In this document: positions 36,039-46,122 of the stretch, piece by piece
Numbering within the stretch: the stretch's first letter is position 1
Layout of the letters: each line of letters opens with the position of its first letter
Source of the DNA: an uncultured Lactobacillus sp.
GTDB lineage: Bacteria > Bacillota > Bacilli > Lactobacillales > Lactobacillaceae
Direction: 5' to 3'
Assembly (NCBI RefSeq): GCF_948948975.1
Contig: NZ_CARBVX010000006.1
Location: forward strand, 36,324-100,323
DNA: 64,000 nt
Made by a program: the position numbers and the translations under genes
The notes under the pieces: generated by a model
Databases searched by the model: none
The model's input: only the letters and a program-made list of their open reading frames with translations
Told to the model about the DNA's origin: nothing

Positions 36039-37407
36039 TATATTTAAAAATGAAAAAATCCGGCCAGAATTACAAGCTGGATTAGAAAAAATTAATTTTA
36101 CGAAACCAACTAAAGTGCAGTCTTCGGTTATCCCTGCACTTTTAAATAAAAAGAATGTTGTAGTGCAAGCTGCAACTGGATCCGGAAAGACGCATGCTTA
36201 TTTAATACCAATTTTGAATATGATTGATGAGAGCGCACCAGTAACACAAGCAATCGTTACTGCACCGAGTCGTGAATTGGCAAATCAATTGTATAAAGTT
36301 GCACGTCAATTAAGGGATGCTAGTGGTTTAAATATTTCAATTGAATATTTAGGCGGTGGAAATGACCGTAATCGCCAAATTGAGAAGGCAGAAAGCAGAG
36401 CTCCGCAATTAATCATTGCAACACCAGGTCGCTTACATGATTTTGCATCCAAAAAATTTATTAACTTGGAGAATGTAAAGGCCTTTATTATTGATGAAGC
36501 TGACATGACTTTAGACATGGGCTTTTTAGGTCAAATGGATGAAATTATGTCTAAGCTGGACAAAAAAGCAGTCTTAGGTGCATTTTCAGCCACGATCCCT
36601 GTTAAGCTCGAAAACTTTTTAAGAAAGTACATGTCAAAGCCAGAATTTATCGTTATTGATAATCCGGCAATTATTGCACCAACGATTCAAAATGATTTAA
36701 TTGACGTAGGGTCAAGAGATAAGAAATCAATTTTGTATAAGTTATTAACAATGGGACAACCATATTTAGCTCTTGTTTTTGCTAATACGAAAAAGACTGT
36801 TGATGAATTAACTGACTACCTTGAAGAACAAGGCCTTAAAGTGGCAAAAATTCATGGTGGAATTACTGAACGCGAACGAAAGAGAATTATTCGTCAAGTT
36901 AGAGAAGGACAATATCAATATGTGGTAGCTAGTGACTTAGCTGCTCGCGGAATTGATGTACCTGGCGTTAGCTTAGTAGTTAACTATGAAATCCCAAAGG
37001 ATTTAGAGTTTGTAATTCACCGGATTGGTCGAACAGGCAGAAACGGACTTGAAGGACATGCCATTACCTTAATCTATGATGATGAAATGAGTCAGATTGA
37101 AGACTTAGAAAAATTGGGTATTCATTTTGACTTTAAAGATCTTAGAAATGATGAATTAGTTGAAAGAACTCACTATCACCGAAGAGATAATCGTCAAACG
37201 CGCAGCCATAAACTTGATAACCGTATGATCGGTATGGTTAAGAAAACCAAGAAAAAAGTAAAACCGGGCTACAAGAAGAAGATTAAGCAGGCCATTCAAA
37301 AAGATCGTCAGCAAAAACGCAAGCTTGAAGAACGTCATCAAATTCGAAAAGCAAAGCGTAAACGTAAGCGTGAACGTGAGCAAGCACGTAGTAATTTTGA
37401 CAACTAG
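36022..37407 (+). CDS. cshB: DEAD-box RNA helicase, CshB-like
   Basis: A 461-residue helicase with Q motif (FTKPTKVQSSVIPALL), Walker A ATGSGKTHAYL, IIDEADMTLDMGF, SAT (FSATIP) and HRIGRTGRNG motifs. A very basic C-terminal tail (many Lys and Arg, from about residue 390) probably binds RNA. Such helicases support ribosome assembly, RNA decay and cold growth. It overlaps the end of nrnA. The CshB name is by overall layout and is less certain than the family. Confidence 0.88.
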   Translation: MAQTSSIFKNEKIRPELQAGLEKINFTKPTKVQSSVIPALLNKKNVVVQAATGSGKTHAYLIPILNMIDESAPVTQAIVTAPSRELANQLYKVARQLRDASGLNISIEYLGGGNDRNRQIEKAESRAPQLIIATPGRLHDFASKKFINLENVKAFIIDEADMTLDMGFLGQMDEIMSKLDKKAVLGAFSATIPVKLENFLRKYMSKPEFIVIDNPAIIAPTIQNDLIDVGSRDKKSILYKLLTMGQPYLALVFANTKKTVDELTDYLEEQGLKVAKIHGGITERERKRIIRQVREGQYQYVVASDLAARGIDVPGVSLVVNYEIPKDLEFVIHRIGRTGRNGLEGHAITLIYDDEMSQIEDLEKLGIHFDFKDLRNDELVERTHYHRRDNRQTRSHKLDNRMIGMVKKTKKKVKPGYKKKIKQAIQKDRQQKRKLEERHQIRKAKRKRKREREQARSNFDN

Positions 37408-37424
37408 AAAATTTGTAGTAAAAT

Positions 37425-37601
37425 AAAGCACGTTTAGGACATATTATTAAAGTGTTTTTTTCAAAGAGAGGACTGCTTGGTGAGAAGGTCTAGAAAATAT
37501 TTAGTAATGCTACCTAAGTTAATTAGAGAAATAAATATTTAAAGAGGTAACAAACACTGTTGCAATCAAGGTGGTACCGCGCTGGGAGCGTCCTTGTTTT
37601 A
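37425..37601 (+). promoter_or_regulatory. T-box riboswitch leader, alanine
   Basis: A T-box sequence AAGGTGGTACCGCG at 37568-37581 pairs in the antiterminator. A competing terminator is formed by AAGG...CCTT with an inner CGC...GCG and a T run at 37596-37600. An upstream stem I with AGAGAGG bulge and AGTAAT precedes GCT (37509-37511), an alanine codon. Uncharged alanyl tRNA would promote read-through into alaS. Confidence 0.9.
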
Positions 37602-37638
37602 TGCAATAGTGTTTTTTATATTTGTAGGAGAACTTTTT

Positions 37639-40287
37639 ATGAAACAATTGACTAGTTCACAAGTACGTCAAATGTTCTTGGACTTTTTTAAAGAGCATGG
37701 CCACATGGTTATGCAAAGTGCATCATTAATTCCACAAGATGATCCAACCTTGTTATGGATTAACTCGGGTGTTGCTACAATGAAGAAATATTTCGATGGT
37801 TCTGTTGTTCCTAAGAATCACCGAATTACTTCTTCTCAAAAATCAATTAGAACTAACGATATTGAGAATGTTGGTAAAACCGCTCGTCACCAAACTTTCT
37901 TTGAAATGCTTGGTAACTTCTCAGTTGGGGATTACTTTAAAAAAGAAGTTATTCCTTGGGCTTGGGAATTTTTAACTAGTCCAAAATGGTTAGGTCTTGA
38001 TCCAGATAAGCTTTACGTAACTGTTTACCCTAAGGATACTGAAGCATACCACATGTGGCACGATGTTGTTGGTTTACCTGAAGACCATATTGTTAAGCTG
38101 GAAGACAACTTCTGGGATATTGGTGAAGGTCCATGTGGTCCTGACTCAGAGATTTTCTATGATCGCGGTCAAGAAAATAACGATGTGGCTGAAGATGACC
38201 CAGAAAACTTTCCAGGTGGAGAAAACGCTCGCTATCTTGAAATTTGGAACATCGTATTTTCACAATTTAACCACTTACCAAATGGTAAATATGTTGACCA
38301 ACCACATAAAAACATTGATACCGGTATGGGATTAGAACGTGTAGTATCAATTATTCAGGATGCTCCAACTAACTTCGAAACTGACTTATTTATGCCAATC
38401 ATTAAGGAAACTGAAAAGTTAAGTGACGGCAAGAAATATGCCACAAATAAAGAAGATGATATTGCATTTAAGATTATTGCTGACCATGTTCGTGCAGTAA
38501 GTTTTGCGATTGCTGATGGTGCACTTCCTTCAAACTCAGGACGTGGATATGTTTTACGTCGTTTAATTAGACGTGCTGACTTAAACGGCCAACGTTTAGG
38601 TATTAAGGGTGCATTCTTGTACAAATTAGTGCCTGTAGTTGGTGAAATTATGAAGAGCCACTATCCAGAAGTTGTCGACCAACAAGCATTCATTCAAAAA
38701 GTAATTAAGAATGAAGAAGAAAGATTCCAAGTAACTCTTTCATCTGGTCTAAACTTGCTTGATAACATCATTGCTGAAGCTAAGAAGAGTGATGATAAGA
38801 CTATTTCTGGTAAAGATGCTTTCAAGTTATTCGATACTTACGGCTTCCCATATGAACTAACTTTTGAAGCTGCTCAAGATGCAGGTCTTAAGATTGATAA
38901 AAAGGGCTTTGATGAGGAAATGAAAGCTCAAAAGGAACGTGCTCGTAAAGCTCGTGGTAACTTGCAATCAATGGGTTCACAAGATGTTACTTTGATGAAT
39001 ATCAAAGATAAGAGTGAATTTGAATATGGTACTTTAGAAGAAAAGAATGCCAAATTAATTGATATTGTTGTTGATGACAAGTTAGTTGATAAGGCAGATG
39101 GTGAACATGCAACTTTAATCTTTGATAAAACTCCATTTTACGCAGAGCGTGGTGGACAAGTTGCTGATCACGGTGAAATTTTGAACCAAAATGGTGAATT
39201 AGTTGCTCGTGTAACTGATGTACAACATGCACCAAATGATCAAAACTTGCACTTTGTAGATGTTATTTTGCCACTTGAAAAGGGACAAGAATATGTCTTG
39301 AAAGTTGATCAAAAACGTCGTCGTGGCTTAAAACATAACCATACTGCTACTCACTTATTGCATGCAGCTTTACGTGAAGTTTTAGGTACTCATACTCACC
39401 AAGCTGGATCTTTAGTTGAACCAGATTACTTACGTTTTGACTTTACAAGCTTAGAGCCAATGACTAAGAAAGAAATTGCTAGTGTTGAAAAGCTAGTTAA
39501 CGAAAAGATTTGGGAAGAAATTCCAGTCAAGACCACTGTTACTGACCCAGATACTGGTTTAAAGATGGGCGCCTTAGCATTATTTGGTGAAAAATACGGT
39601 GACACAGTTCGTGTTGTGCAAATCGATGACTTCTCCACTGAATTTTGTGGTGGTACACACTGTGAAAATACTGATCAAATCGGTATGCTTAAGATTGTTT
39701 CTGAGTCTGCTGTCGGTGCTGGTACTCGTAGAATTATCGCTGTTACCGGTCCAGAAGCTTACAAGTATGTAACAGACCGTGACGAAATCTTAAAAGAAGT
39801 TCAAGATGAAGTTAAGGCAACTAAGGCTGAAGACGTGGTTAATAAGATTTCTTCTATCGAAGATGATCTACGTGCAAGCCAAAAAGAAGCTGAACAATTA
39901 AAGGCTCAAATTAATAAGGCAAAAGCTGGCGATCTCTTTAATGACATTAAGCAAGTTAAAGATTTAACTGTAATTGCTGCGCAAGCTGATGTTGAAGGCA
40001 TGAATGATTTGCGTGAACTTGCTGACAACTGGAAGAGCAGCAATAAATCTGATGTTTTAGTCTTAGCTGCTGAAGTGAATGGTAAAGCTAATATGGTAAT
40101 TAGCCTAGATGATAAGGCTATTAAAGCAGGACTTAAGGCTGGCGATTTGATTAAAACTGCTGCTCCAATCTTTGGTGGTGGCGGTGGTGGCCGTCCAAAT
40201 ATGGCACAAGCCGGTGGTAAGAATCCAGCAGGATTAAAAGATGCTATCGCTAAAGTGTTACAAGAAGTTGAAGAAAAACAAAATTAA
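37639..40287 (+). CDS. alaS: Alanyl-tRNA synthetase
   Basis: An 882-residue class II synthetase. The catalytic core (SSQKSIRTNDIENVGKTARH, GNFSVGDYFKKEVI), the editing domain with HNHTATHLLH and the zinc-like CGGTHCENT, and the C-Ala domain with the GGGGGGRPNMAQAGG stretch are visible. It charges tRNA-Ala and clears mischarged Ser/Gly. The frame extends upstream to 37594, but ATG 37639 with TAGGAGAAC is the family start. Expression is controlled by the T-box leader. Confidence 0.97.
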   Translation: MKQLTSSQVRQMFLDFFKEHGHMVMQSASLIPQDDPTLLWINSGVATMKKYFDGSVVPKNHRITSSQKSIRTNDIENVGKTARHQTFFEMLGNFSVGDYFKKEVIPWAWEFLTSPKWLGLDPDKLYVTVYPKDTEAYHMWHDVVGLPEDHIVKLEDNFWDIGEGPCGPDSEIFYDRGQENNDVAEDDPENFPGGENARYLEIWNIVFSQFNHLPNGKYVDQPHKNIDTGMGLERVVSIIQDAPTNFETDLFMPIIKETEKLSDGKKYATNKEDDIAFKIIADHVRAVSFAIADGALPSNSGRGYVLRRLIRRADLNGQRLGIKGAFLYKLVPVVGEIMKSHYPEVVDQQAFIQKVIKNEEERFQVTLSSGLNLLDNIIAEAKKSDDKTISGKDAFKLFDTYGFPYELTFEAAQDAGLKIDKKGFDEEMKAQKERARKARGNLQSMGSQDVTLMNIKDKSEFEYGTLEEKNAKLIDIVVDDKLVDKADGEHATLIFDKTPFYAERGGQVADHGEILNQNGELVARVTDVQHAPNDQNLHFVDVILPLEKGQEYVLKVDQKRRRGLKHNHTATHLLHAALREVLGTHTHQAGSLVEPDYLRFDFTSLEPMTKKEIASVEKLVNEKIWEEIPVKTTVTDPDTGLKMGALALFGEKYGDTVRVVQIDDFSTEFCGGTHCENTDQIGMLKIVSESAVGAGTRRIIAVTGPEAYKYVTDRDEILKEVQDEVKATKAEDVVNKISSIEDDLRASQKEAEQLKAQINKAKAGDLFNDIKQVKDLTVIAAQADVEGMNDLRELADNWKSSNKSDVLVLAAEVNGKANMVISLDDKAIKAGLKAGDLIKTAAPIFGGGGGGRPNMAQAGGKNPAGLKDAIAKVLQEVEEKQN

Positions 40288-40341
40288 TTGAGTTCGTTCG
40301 ATATTTCAAGTAAAATTAAGAAGAATAGGAGGAATTTTATT

Positions 40342-40599
40342 ATGAGTTCGCTAGATAAAACAATGCATTTTGACTTTAACCAAAATAAGGGTAAGAATGT
40401 ATACGATACTCTACAAGACGTATACAATGCACTTGAGGAGAAAGGCTATAGCCCAATTAATCAAATTGTTGGTTACTTACTTTCAGGCGACCCTGCATAT
40501 ATTCCTCGGCATAATGATGCCCGTAATTTGATCTTGAAACATGAACGTGATGAAATTATTGAGGAATTGGTTAAGAGTTATTTAGGTAAAAATAAATAA
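40342..40599 (+). CDS. ireB: IreB family regulatory phosphoprotein
   Basis: An 85-residue protein ([20 protein letters not shown], then [19 protein letters not shown]). IreB is a small dimeric protein phosphorylated by the IreK Ser/Thr kinase in Enterococcus, where it dampens cephalosporin resistance. The start is ATG 40342 after AGGAGGAATTTTAT; the frame upstream to 40288 is rejected. It heads the conserved ireB-yqgF-yrzB trio, overlapping the next gene by one base. Confidence 0.9.
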   Translation: MSSLDKTMHFDFNQNKGKNVYDTLQDVYNALEEKGYSPINQIVGYLLSGDPAYIPRHNDARNLILKHERDEIIEELVKSYLGKNK

Positions 40600-41030
40600 T
40601 GCGATTACTTGGACTTGATGTTGGCTCTAAGACTGTTGGTGTTGCAATCAGTGACCCTTTGGGAATTACCGCTCAAGAGCTTGAAACAATTAAGATTGAC
40701 GAAAGCAAGTTTAGCTTTGGTCTGCGTCAGATTAGAAGAATTGTACGTAAATATGATGTTGAAGGCTTTGTTTTAGGCTTACCTAAAAATATGGATGGTA
40801 GTAGCGGACATTCAGTAGAAAGAAGTAAACAGTATGGTAAGCGCTTAAAAGAGAAATTTGACCTACCTGTTTATTACATAGATGAACGTCTTACAACAGT
40901 ACAAGCTGATCGAATTTTAGTCGAGGAAGCTGGCGTCCATGATCGTGTTGAACGAAAAAAAGTTATTGACCAAATGGCTGCTGTTTTAATCTTGCAAAAC
41001 TATTTAGAAGCAACCAGAAAGGATAATTAA
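40599..41030 (+). CDS. yqgF: Putative Holliday junction resolvase / pre-16S rRNA nuclease YqgF
   Basis: A 143-residue RNase H-fold protein: [20 protein letters not shown] with the catalytic Asp, [15 protein letters not shown], and [14 protein letters not shown] with the Glu. In E. coli this protein (RuvX) matures the 16S rRNA 5' end. The start overlaps the stop of ireB (TAATG), as in many Firmicutes. The role in recombination is suggested by fold only. Confidence 0.92.
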   Translation: MRLLGLDVGSKTVGVAISDPLGITAQELETIKIDESKFSFGLRQIRRIVRKYDVEGFVLGLPKNMDGSSGHSVERSKQYGKRLKEKFDLPVYYIDERLTTVQADRILVEEAGVHDRVERKKVIDQMAAVLILQNYLEATRKDN

Positions 41031-41031
41031 A

Positions 41032-41346
41032 ATGAGTGAAAAAATTAACGCTAACCAAGATAATGATCGTCAAATTACTTTAGTTGACGAACACGGTAAT
41101 GAAGAATTATTTGAAATCTTATTTACTTTTACATCTGAAGATTATGGTAAATCTTACGTTTTACTGTATCCAGCAGCTGTTAGTGACGATGATGATGTTG
41201 AAGTACAAGCTTTCAGCTATGATGCGGATGCAGATGGCGATGTAACTAGTTCTGACTTACATGAAATCACAGATGATGATGAGTGGAACATGGTACAAGG
41301 AGTTTTAAATACATTTTTGTCAGACGATCGCTTAAGCGGCGAATAA
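41032..41346 (+). CDS. yrzB: DUF1292 protein, YrzB-like
   Basis: A 104-residue acidic protein (DDDDVEVQAFSYD, DADGDVTSSDLHEITDDDEW). This is the DUF1292/YrzB family, which almost always follows ireB and yqgF in Firmicutes; the function is unknown. It starts 2 nt after the yqgF stop and is followed by a terminator, so the trio forms one operon. Confidence 0.85.
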   Translation: MSEKINANQDNDRQITLVDEHGNEELFEILFTFTSEDYGKSYVLLYPAAVSDDDDVEVQAFSYDADADGDVTSSDLHEITDDDEWNMVQGVLNTFLSDDRLSGE

Positions 41347-41351
41347 TCTTC

Positions 41352-41384
41352 AAAAAAGACTGGCGATTGAAGCTAGTCTTTTTT
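41352..41384 (+). terminator. Terminator of the ireB-yqgF-yrzB operon
   Basis: AAAAAAGACTGGC and GCTAGTCTTTTTT arms around a short loop. Confidence 0.85.
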
Positions 41385-41403
41385 GCTTAATCAAGGATGA
41401 GCA

Positions 41404-41946
41404 ATGATTTCTTTTTTCATTTTATTAATTTTTATCTATTGTTGTTATGTAGGCTATCGGCGTGGTGTAGTATATGAAGGCCTAGCAGCTGGTGGATATG
41501 TAATCGGGCTAATTTTAGCCACTATACTGTATAAACCATTTAGTAACTTTTTAAATTTATGGGTTCCATATCCATCCGCAAATGATCGAAGCAGCTTTGC
41601 TTTCTTTGATAAAACTACGGGATTAACCTTAGATAAATCATTTTATGCAGCAATTGCTTTTTCAATTATTTTGTTGATTGTTTGTTGCTTATGGCGTTTT
41701 GTGATGCTAGGGTTTAATCAATTAAGATATGTTACGGTAAACTCTAACCTAAATCTCTGGGGAAGTTTAATTATTTCTTTTATTGTGACACAGATTAGTG
41801 TTTATTTGCTTTTGTTTATTTTAGCCACAATTCCTAATGATGGTTTGCAAAATATGCTGGGGCATTCTATTTTAGCAAGTAGTATCTTGCATTTTTCTCC
41901 TGGAATTTCCCAATTTTTTATAAATTTATTCATTACAACAATATAA
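41404..41946 (+). CDS. cvpA: CvpA family membrane protein
   Basis: A 180-residue protein with four hydrophobic segments (around 4-20, 28-45, 78-98 and 118-145), matching the CvpA/colicin V production family. Relatives affect biofilm and purine-linked traits; molecular function is unclear. CAAGGATGAGCA precedes the ATG. It is directly upstream of mutS2, as in Bacillus, with a hairpin between them. Confidence 0.85.
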   Translation: MISFFILLIFIYCCYVGYRRGVVYEGLAAGGYVIGLILATILYKPFSNFLNLWVPYPSANDRSSFAFFDKTTGLTLDKSFYAAIAFSIILLIVCCLWRFVMLGFNQLRYVTVNSNLNLWGSLIISFIVTQISVYLLLFILATIPNDGLQNMLGHSILASSILHFSPGISQFFINLFITTI

Positions 41947-41950
41947 AAAT

Positions 41951-41974
41951 GGTCCCAACTCTGGGGCCTTTTTG
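41951..41974 (+). terminator. Hairpin between cvpA and mutS2
   Basis: GGTCCC-AACTCT-GGGGCC with one wobble pair, then TTTTT. It may attenuate rather than fully stop read-through. Confidence 0.65.
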
Positions 41975-41987
41975 CTAGGTGGAATAT

Positions 41988-44354
41988 ATGAACTCTAAAA
42001 TTATTGAAAAATTAGAATATAATCGCATAATTAAACAATTAAGTGATTTGGCTATTACAGCACCTGCAAAAGAGCAGGCTTTAACGTTAATGCCAAGTAG
42101 TAATTTTGATGAAGTAAAAAAATCAATTGATCAAACTAGGGTCCTTTCTAATATTTTACGAGTTAAAGGACCAATGCCGATAACTGACTTTAAAGATGTT
42201 AGAGCTAGTTTGAAGCGTTTGAAGGTCAAGGCAAATTTAAATGGTGAAGAATTAGGTAATGTTTTTTTAATTCTTAGCTTAGCTAAAGATGTTTCTCAGT
42301 TTACTGCTGACTTAGAAGAGCGTGAAATTGATACCCGACCGATTGAAAAAACTCTTAAAAATTTAGCAATTCCAGAAGACTTATTTAAGAAGTTGAATCA
42401 GGCAATTGAATATGACGGAACTGTTAAGGATACAGCTTCTTCTAAGTTAATGCAGCTGCGACATGATATTCAAAGCAATGAAACTGATATTAAAAATCAC
42501 ATGAATAATTACATCAGTGGAAAGCATACACAATATTTGTCAGAAAATATCGTAACTATCAGAGATGGTCGCTATGTATTACCTGTAAAACAAGAATATA
42601 GGAATAAATTCGGTGGAGTTGTTCATGATCAAAGTGCCAGTGGACAGACTTTATTTGTTGAGCCACAAGCAGTTTTAGTTCTTAATAACCGACAGCAAAA
42701 TTTAATGGCTCAAGAGCGTCAGGAAATCCACCGTATCTTAATTGAATTGTCAGAACTTGCTGGTATGTATCAAAAAGAAATAAAGAATAATGCGGATGCA
42801 TTAACACAATTAGACTTTTTAAGTGCTAAAAGCAAATTAGCTAAAGCAATGAAAGCTACAGAACCAGTATTAAATCAAGATCATGTCATTAAGTTGAGAA
42901 AGGCTCGACACCCATTAATTGATCCTAAAAAAGTTGTTCCTAATAATATTGAATTAGGAACTAGCTTTGATACCATGCTAATTACAGGACCTAACACAGG
43001 TGGTAAGACAATCACGCTGAAGACTTTAGGGCTGCTACAATTGATGGCTCAAGCAGGATTATTCATCACAGCTGAAGAAGGCAGTCAATTAACTGTTTTT
43101 AATGAAATTTACGCCGATATTGGGGATGAGCAATCTATTGAACAGTCATTAAGTACTTTCTCATCACATATGGACCAAATTATAAAAATAATGAAAGATG
43201 TAACTGAGGATGATTTGGTTTTAATTGATGAATTGGGAGCCGGAACTGATCCTGAAGAAGGAGCTAGTTTAGCGATCGCTATTTTAGATGATTTGCGGGG
43301 AGCACAAGCTAAAATTGCGATTACTACACACTATCCGGAATTAAAGCTCTATGGCTATAATCGTGCAAGAACTACGAATGCCTCAATGGAATTTGACTTA
43401 AAGAAACTTGCTCCAACGTATCGTTTGAGAATTGGTATCCCTGGACAAAGTAATGCCTTTGCCATTGCACATCAATTAGGGATGAATGAAGCTGTAGTCG
43501 ACAAGGCTAGAAGTTTGATGAATGACGAAGATAGTGATATTAATAAGATGATTGAACGATTGACTGAGCAGACTAAGGCTGCTGAGCAACTTCATGAAAC
43601 TTTAAAGCGAAATGTTGACCAAAGTATCACTCTGAAGCGTCAACTTCAGAATGGTCTTGACTGGTATAATCAACAAGTACAAAAGCAACTTGAAAGAGCT
43701 CAAGAAAAAGCTGATGAAATGCTTGCTAAAAAGCGTCAAAAAGCTGATAAGATCATCAATGATCTTGAAGAACAAAGAAGAGCGGGTGGTCAAGTTAGAA
43801 CCAATAAAGTTATTGAAGCTAAAGGTGCTTTAAATAAACTTGAGCGTGAAAATCAAAACTTGGCTCAGAACAAGGTCTTGCAACGTGAAAAGCGGCGGCA
43901 TGATGTAAGTGTTGGTGATACAGTGAAAGTTCTATCTTATGGACAACAAGGTGTAATTACGAAAAAACTTGCTGATCATGAATTCGAAGTTCAAATTGGT
44001 ATTTTGAAAGTTAAAGTCACTGATCGGGATGTTGAAAAGATTAGTACACAAGCTGCTCCTAAGAAGGCAGAAAGAGCTGTTCGTTCAAGTCGTGGTCTTC
44101 GTTCTACGCGTGCAAGTAGTGAGCTTGACTTAAGGGGACAACGCTATGAAGAAGCTCTAACTAACTTAGATCGCTACATCGATTCTTCCCTCTTAGCTGG
44201 TTTAAATACCGTCACAATTATCCATGGAATTGGAACTGGGGCAATTAGAAATGGTGTTCAACAATACTTGAAGCGAAATCGGCATGTAAAGACCTATAGT
44301 TATGCGCCTGCTAACCAGGGTGGAACTGGAGCGACAATCGTTCATTTACAGTAA
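41988..44354 (+). CDS. mutS2: Endonuclease MutS2
   Basis: A 788-residue protein with a MutS-type ATPase (ITGPNTGGKTITLKTLGL, IDELGAGTDPEEGASLA), a long coiled coil with Lys/Glu repeats, and a C-terminal Smr domain (ELDLRGQRYEEALTNLDRYI, IHGIGTGAIRNGVQQYL). MutS2 does not act in mismatch repair; it suppresses recombination or rescues collided ribosomes depending on species. ATG 41988 with AGGTGGA is chosen over GTG 41979. Confidence 0.95.
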   Translation: MNSKIIEKLEYNRIIKQLSDLAITAPAKEQALTLMPSSNFDEVKKSIDQTRVLSNILRVKGPMPITDFKDVRASLKRLKVKANLNGEELGNVFLILSLAKDVSQFTADLEEREIDTRPIEKTLKNLAIPEDLFKKLNQAIEYDGTVKDTASSKLMQLRHDIQSNETDIKNHMNNYISGKHTQYLSENIVTIRDGRYVLPVKQEYRNKFGGVVHDQSASGQTLFVEPQAVLVLNNRQQNLMAQERQEIHRILIELSELAGMYQKEIKNNADALTQLDFLSAKSKLAKAMKATEPVLNQDHVIKLRKARHPLIDPKKVVPNNIELGTSFDTMLITGPNTGGKTITLKTLGLLQLMAQAGLFITAEEGSQLTVFNEIYADIGDEQSIEQSLSTFSSHMDQIIKIMKDVTEDDLVLIDELGAGTDPEEGASLAIAILDDLRGAQAKIAITTHYPELKLYGYNRARTTNASMEFDLKKLAPTYRLRIGIPGQSNAFAIAHQLGMNEAVVDKARSLMNDEDSDINKMIERLTEQTKAAEQLHETLKRNVDQSITLKRQLQNGLDWYNQQVQKQLERAQEKADEMLAKKRQKADKIINDLEEQRRAGGQVRTNKVIEAKGALNKLERENQNLAQNKVLQREKRRHDVSVGDTVKVLSYGQQGVITKKLADHEFEVQIGILKVKVTDRDVEKISTQAAPKKAERAVRSSRGLRSTRASSELDLRGQRYEEALTNLDRYIDSSLLAGLNTVTIIHGIGTGAIRNGVQQYLKRNRHVKTYSYAPANQGGTGATIVHLQ

Positions 44355-44363
44355 GCAATATAC

Positions 44364-44392
44364 TTGCAAAAAGTAAGTGGTTCTACTAAACT
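44364..44392 (+). promoter_or_regulatory. trxA promoter
   Basis: TTGCAA (44364-44369), 17-nt spacer, TAAACT (44387-44392). An overlapping TATACT lies 5 nt further on. Confidence 0.6.
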
Positions 44393-44432
44393 ATACTTGT
44401 AATTTAAAAAATTTATTTGTGAGGTAATAACA

Positions 44433-44744
44433 ATGGTTGATGAAATTACAGATGCAACTTTTGAAGAAGAAACTAGCGAAGGTGTTGTTTTAATTGATTT
44501 TTGGGCAACTTGGTGTGGTCCATGTAAGATGCAATCACCAGTTATTGACCAACTTTCTGAAGAAATGGATGATGTAAAATTTACCAAAATGGATGTTGAT
44601 CAAAACCAAGAAACTGCTCGTAACTTAGGTATTATGGCAATCCCAACTTTATTAATTAAGAAAGATGGTAAGATTGTTGATCGTTTAACTGGTTATACTC
44701 CTAAGGAAAAGCTTGAACAAATTTTAGATCAATATACTGACTAA
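44433..44744 (+). CDS. trxA: Thioredoxin
   Basis: A 103-residue thioredoxin with the active site WCGPC (Cys28 and Cys31) in DFWATWCGPCKMQ and the cis-proline region MAIPTLLI. It is the general cytoplasmic disulfide reductant. GTGAGGTAATAACA precedes the ATG. It has its own promoter after mutS2 and its own terminator. Confidence 0.96.
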   Translation: MVDEITDATFEEETSEGVVLIDFWATWCGPCKMQSPVIDQLSEEMDDVKFTKMDVDQNQETARNLGIMAIPTLLIKKDGKIVDRLTGYTPKEKLEQILDQYTD

Positions 44745-44758
44745 TATAAATAACAAAA

Positions 44759-44798
44759 ACTGGGTAAGCCTCTGTATTGAGACTTACCCGGTTTTTTA
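44759..44798 (+). terminator. trxA terminator
   Basis: ACTGGGTAAG and CTTACCCGGT arms, then TTTTTT. Confidence 0.85.
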
Positions 44799-44827
44799 TT
44801 ATTACTATTCTCTTACTTGGTTAATAG

Positions 44828-45223
44828 TTAGTCAGATTGCGCAGTGATTTGAACTACATGCTTTTTAGTAACAGTAGCTGAAGCTTCAGTTGGAGTACCA
44901 TTTTGGCGCTCTAAACATTCCGCAATAATTCCACTTTCAAGTGAAAATTCATCACTCTGGCTATCCAGTCTATCAGTTACGACCTGGCCAGATAATTCAA
45001 AAACTGCGGTATGTTTACGATTTTTAAGTACTTTTAAAGTTCCAAATTGAGCCATATCAAAAAATTCGATTAAATCATCGATATCTGATAAATCATATTT
45101 ACGACTAACATGTTTTCCAGCCCAGTAAAGAATTTCTTTATCTTCGCTACCTAAAATGGTAGGTAAGATAAAATCACGATATAATGAATTTAAAAAATAA
45201 AGATGTTCGTTTGTATGTTCCAT
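44828..45223 (-). CDS. yslB: DUF2507 protein, YslB-like
   Basis: A 131-residue soluble protein of the YslB/DUF2507 family (LYRDFILPTILGSEDKEILYW..., KHVSRKYDLSDIDDLIEFF). The family belongs to the V4R-like fold and has no firm function in lactobacilli. AAAAGGAAATGAAAGC precedes the ATG. It is divergent from murI, and its end lies 30 nt past the trxA terminator on the opposite strand. Confidence 0.8.
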   Translation of the reverse strand: MEHTNEHLYFLNSLYRDFILPTILGSEDKEILYWAGKHVSRKYDLSDIDDLIEFFDMAQFGTLKVLKNRKHTAVFELSGQVVTDRLDSQSDEFSLESGIIAECLERQNGTPTEASATVTKKHVVQITAQSD

Positions 45224-45319
45224 GCTTTCATTTCCTTTTGTTTTCTATATCATTTTAACTTAAAATAGGTGGAGTAGAAAAGAGAATTTAATCATCATTT
45301 GTTTAAAGGAGTTTTTTTA

Positions 45320-46120
45320 ATGGATAATCGACCAATTGGAGTTTTAGATTCGGGATTAGGCGGCTTAACCGTTTTAAAAAAAGTAATTGAAAAGATGCCT
45401 AATGAGTCAACAATTTTTATTGGTGATCAGGCTAATATGCCGTATGGGGATCGCTCAAGAGAAGAGATTATTTCTCTAACGCGCGATAGTGTAAACTTCT
45501 TATTAAGGAAAGATGTAAAAATTATTATTTTTGGTTGTAATACAGCAACTGCTGTAGCAATGTCAACTATTCAGAAAGAAATACCACTACAGATAATTGG
45601 TGTTGTTCAATCTGGTGCTTTAGCTGCAGCAAGAACTACAGAAACTAAAAATGTAGCTGTAATTGGTACTAAGGCAACTGTGGATAGTCATTCTTATTTA
45701 AAGGAAATTCAGTATCGTGATCCAGAAATTAAAGTCAGTGAATTTTCTCAACCAAAATTAGCACCGTTAGCTGAAGCAAATCCTGATGAAGATACTAAGA
45801 ATGCAGTTGTTAGCGAAAGTTTAACTCCATTGAAAAATGCTGATTATGATACCTTAGTTTTGGGATGTACACATTATCCTTTATTGAGAGACGAAATTGT
45901 AGCTGTTGTGGGTCAAGATAAAAAAATTGTAGATCCAGCTGATCAAGTGGCACAATATACATATAATGTTTTGCGACGTGATGATTTATTTGCTGAAAGT
46001 ACTGCGCCAGTAAAACATGATTACTATACAACTGGAGAAGCAAAGAAATTTACTGAGATTACCCGTCAATGGATGAATGATGACACGATAGTTGGTCGTC
46101 ATGTAGATGCTGAGGATTAA
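45320..46120 (+). CDS. murI: Glutamate racemase
   Basis: A 266-residue racemase supplying D-glutamate for peptidoglycan. The two catalytic cysteines sit in FGCNTATA and LGCTHYPLL; DSGLGGLTV marks the N-terminus. The start is ATG 45320 with AAAGGAG; the frame upstream to 45299 is rejected. rdgB follows 2 nt after its stop. Confidence 0.95.
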   Translation: MDNRPIGVLDSGLGGLTVLKKVIEKMPNESTIFIGDQANMPYGDRSREEIISLTRDSVNFLLRKDVKIIIFGCNTATAVAMSTIQKEIPLQIIGVVQSGALAAARTTETKNVAVIGTKATVDSHSYLKEIQYRDPEIKVSEFSQPKLAPLAEANPDEDTKNAVVSESLTPLKNADYDTLVLGCTHYPLLRDEIVAVVGQDKKIVDPADQVAQYTYNVLRRDDLFAESTAPVKHDYYTTGEAKKFTEITRQWMNDDTIVGRHVDAED

Positions 46121-46122
46121 AA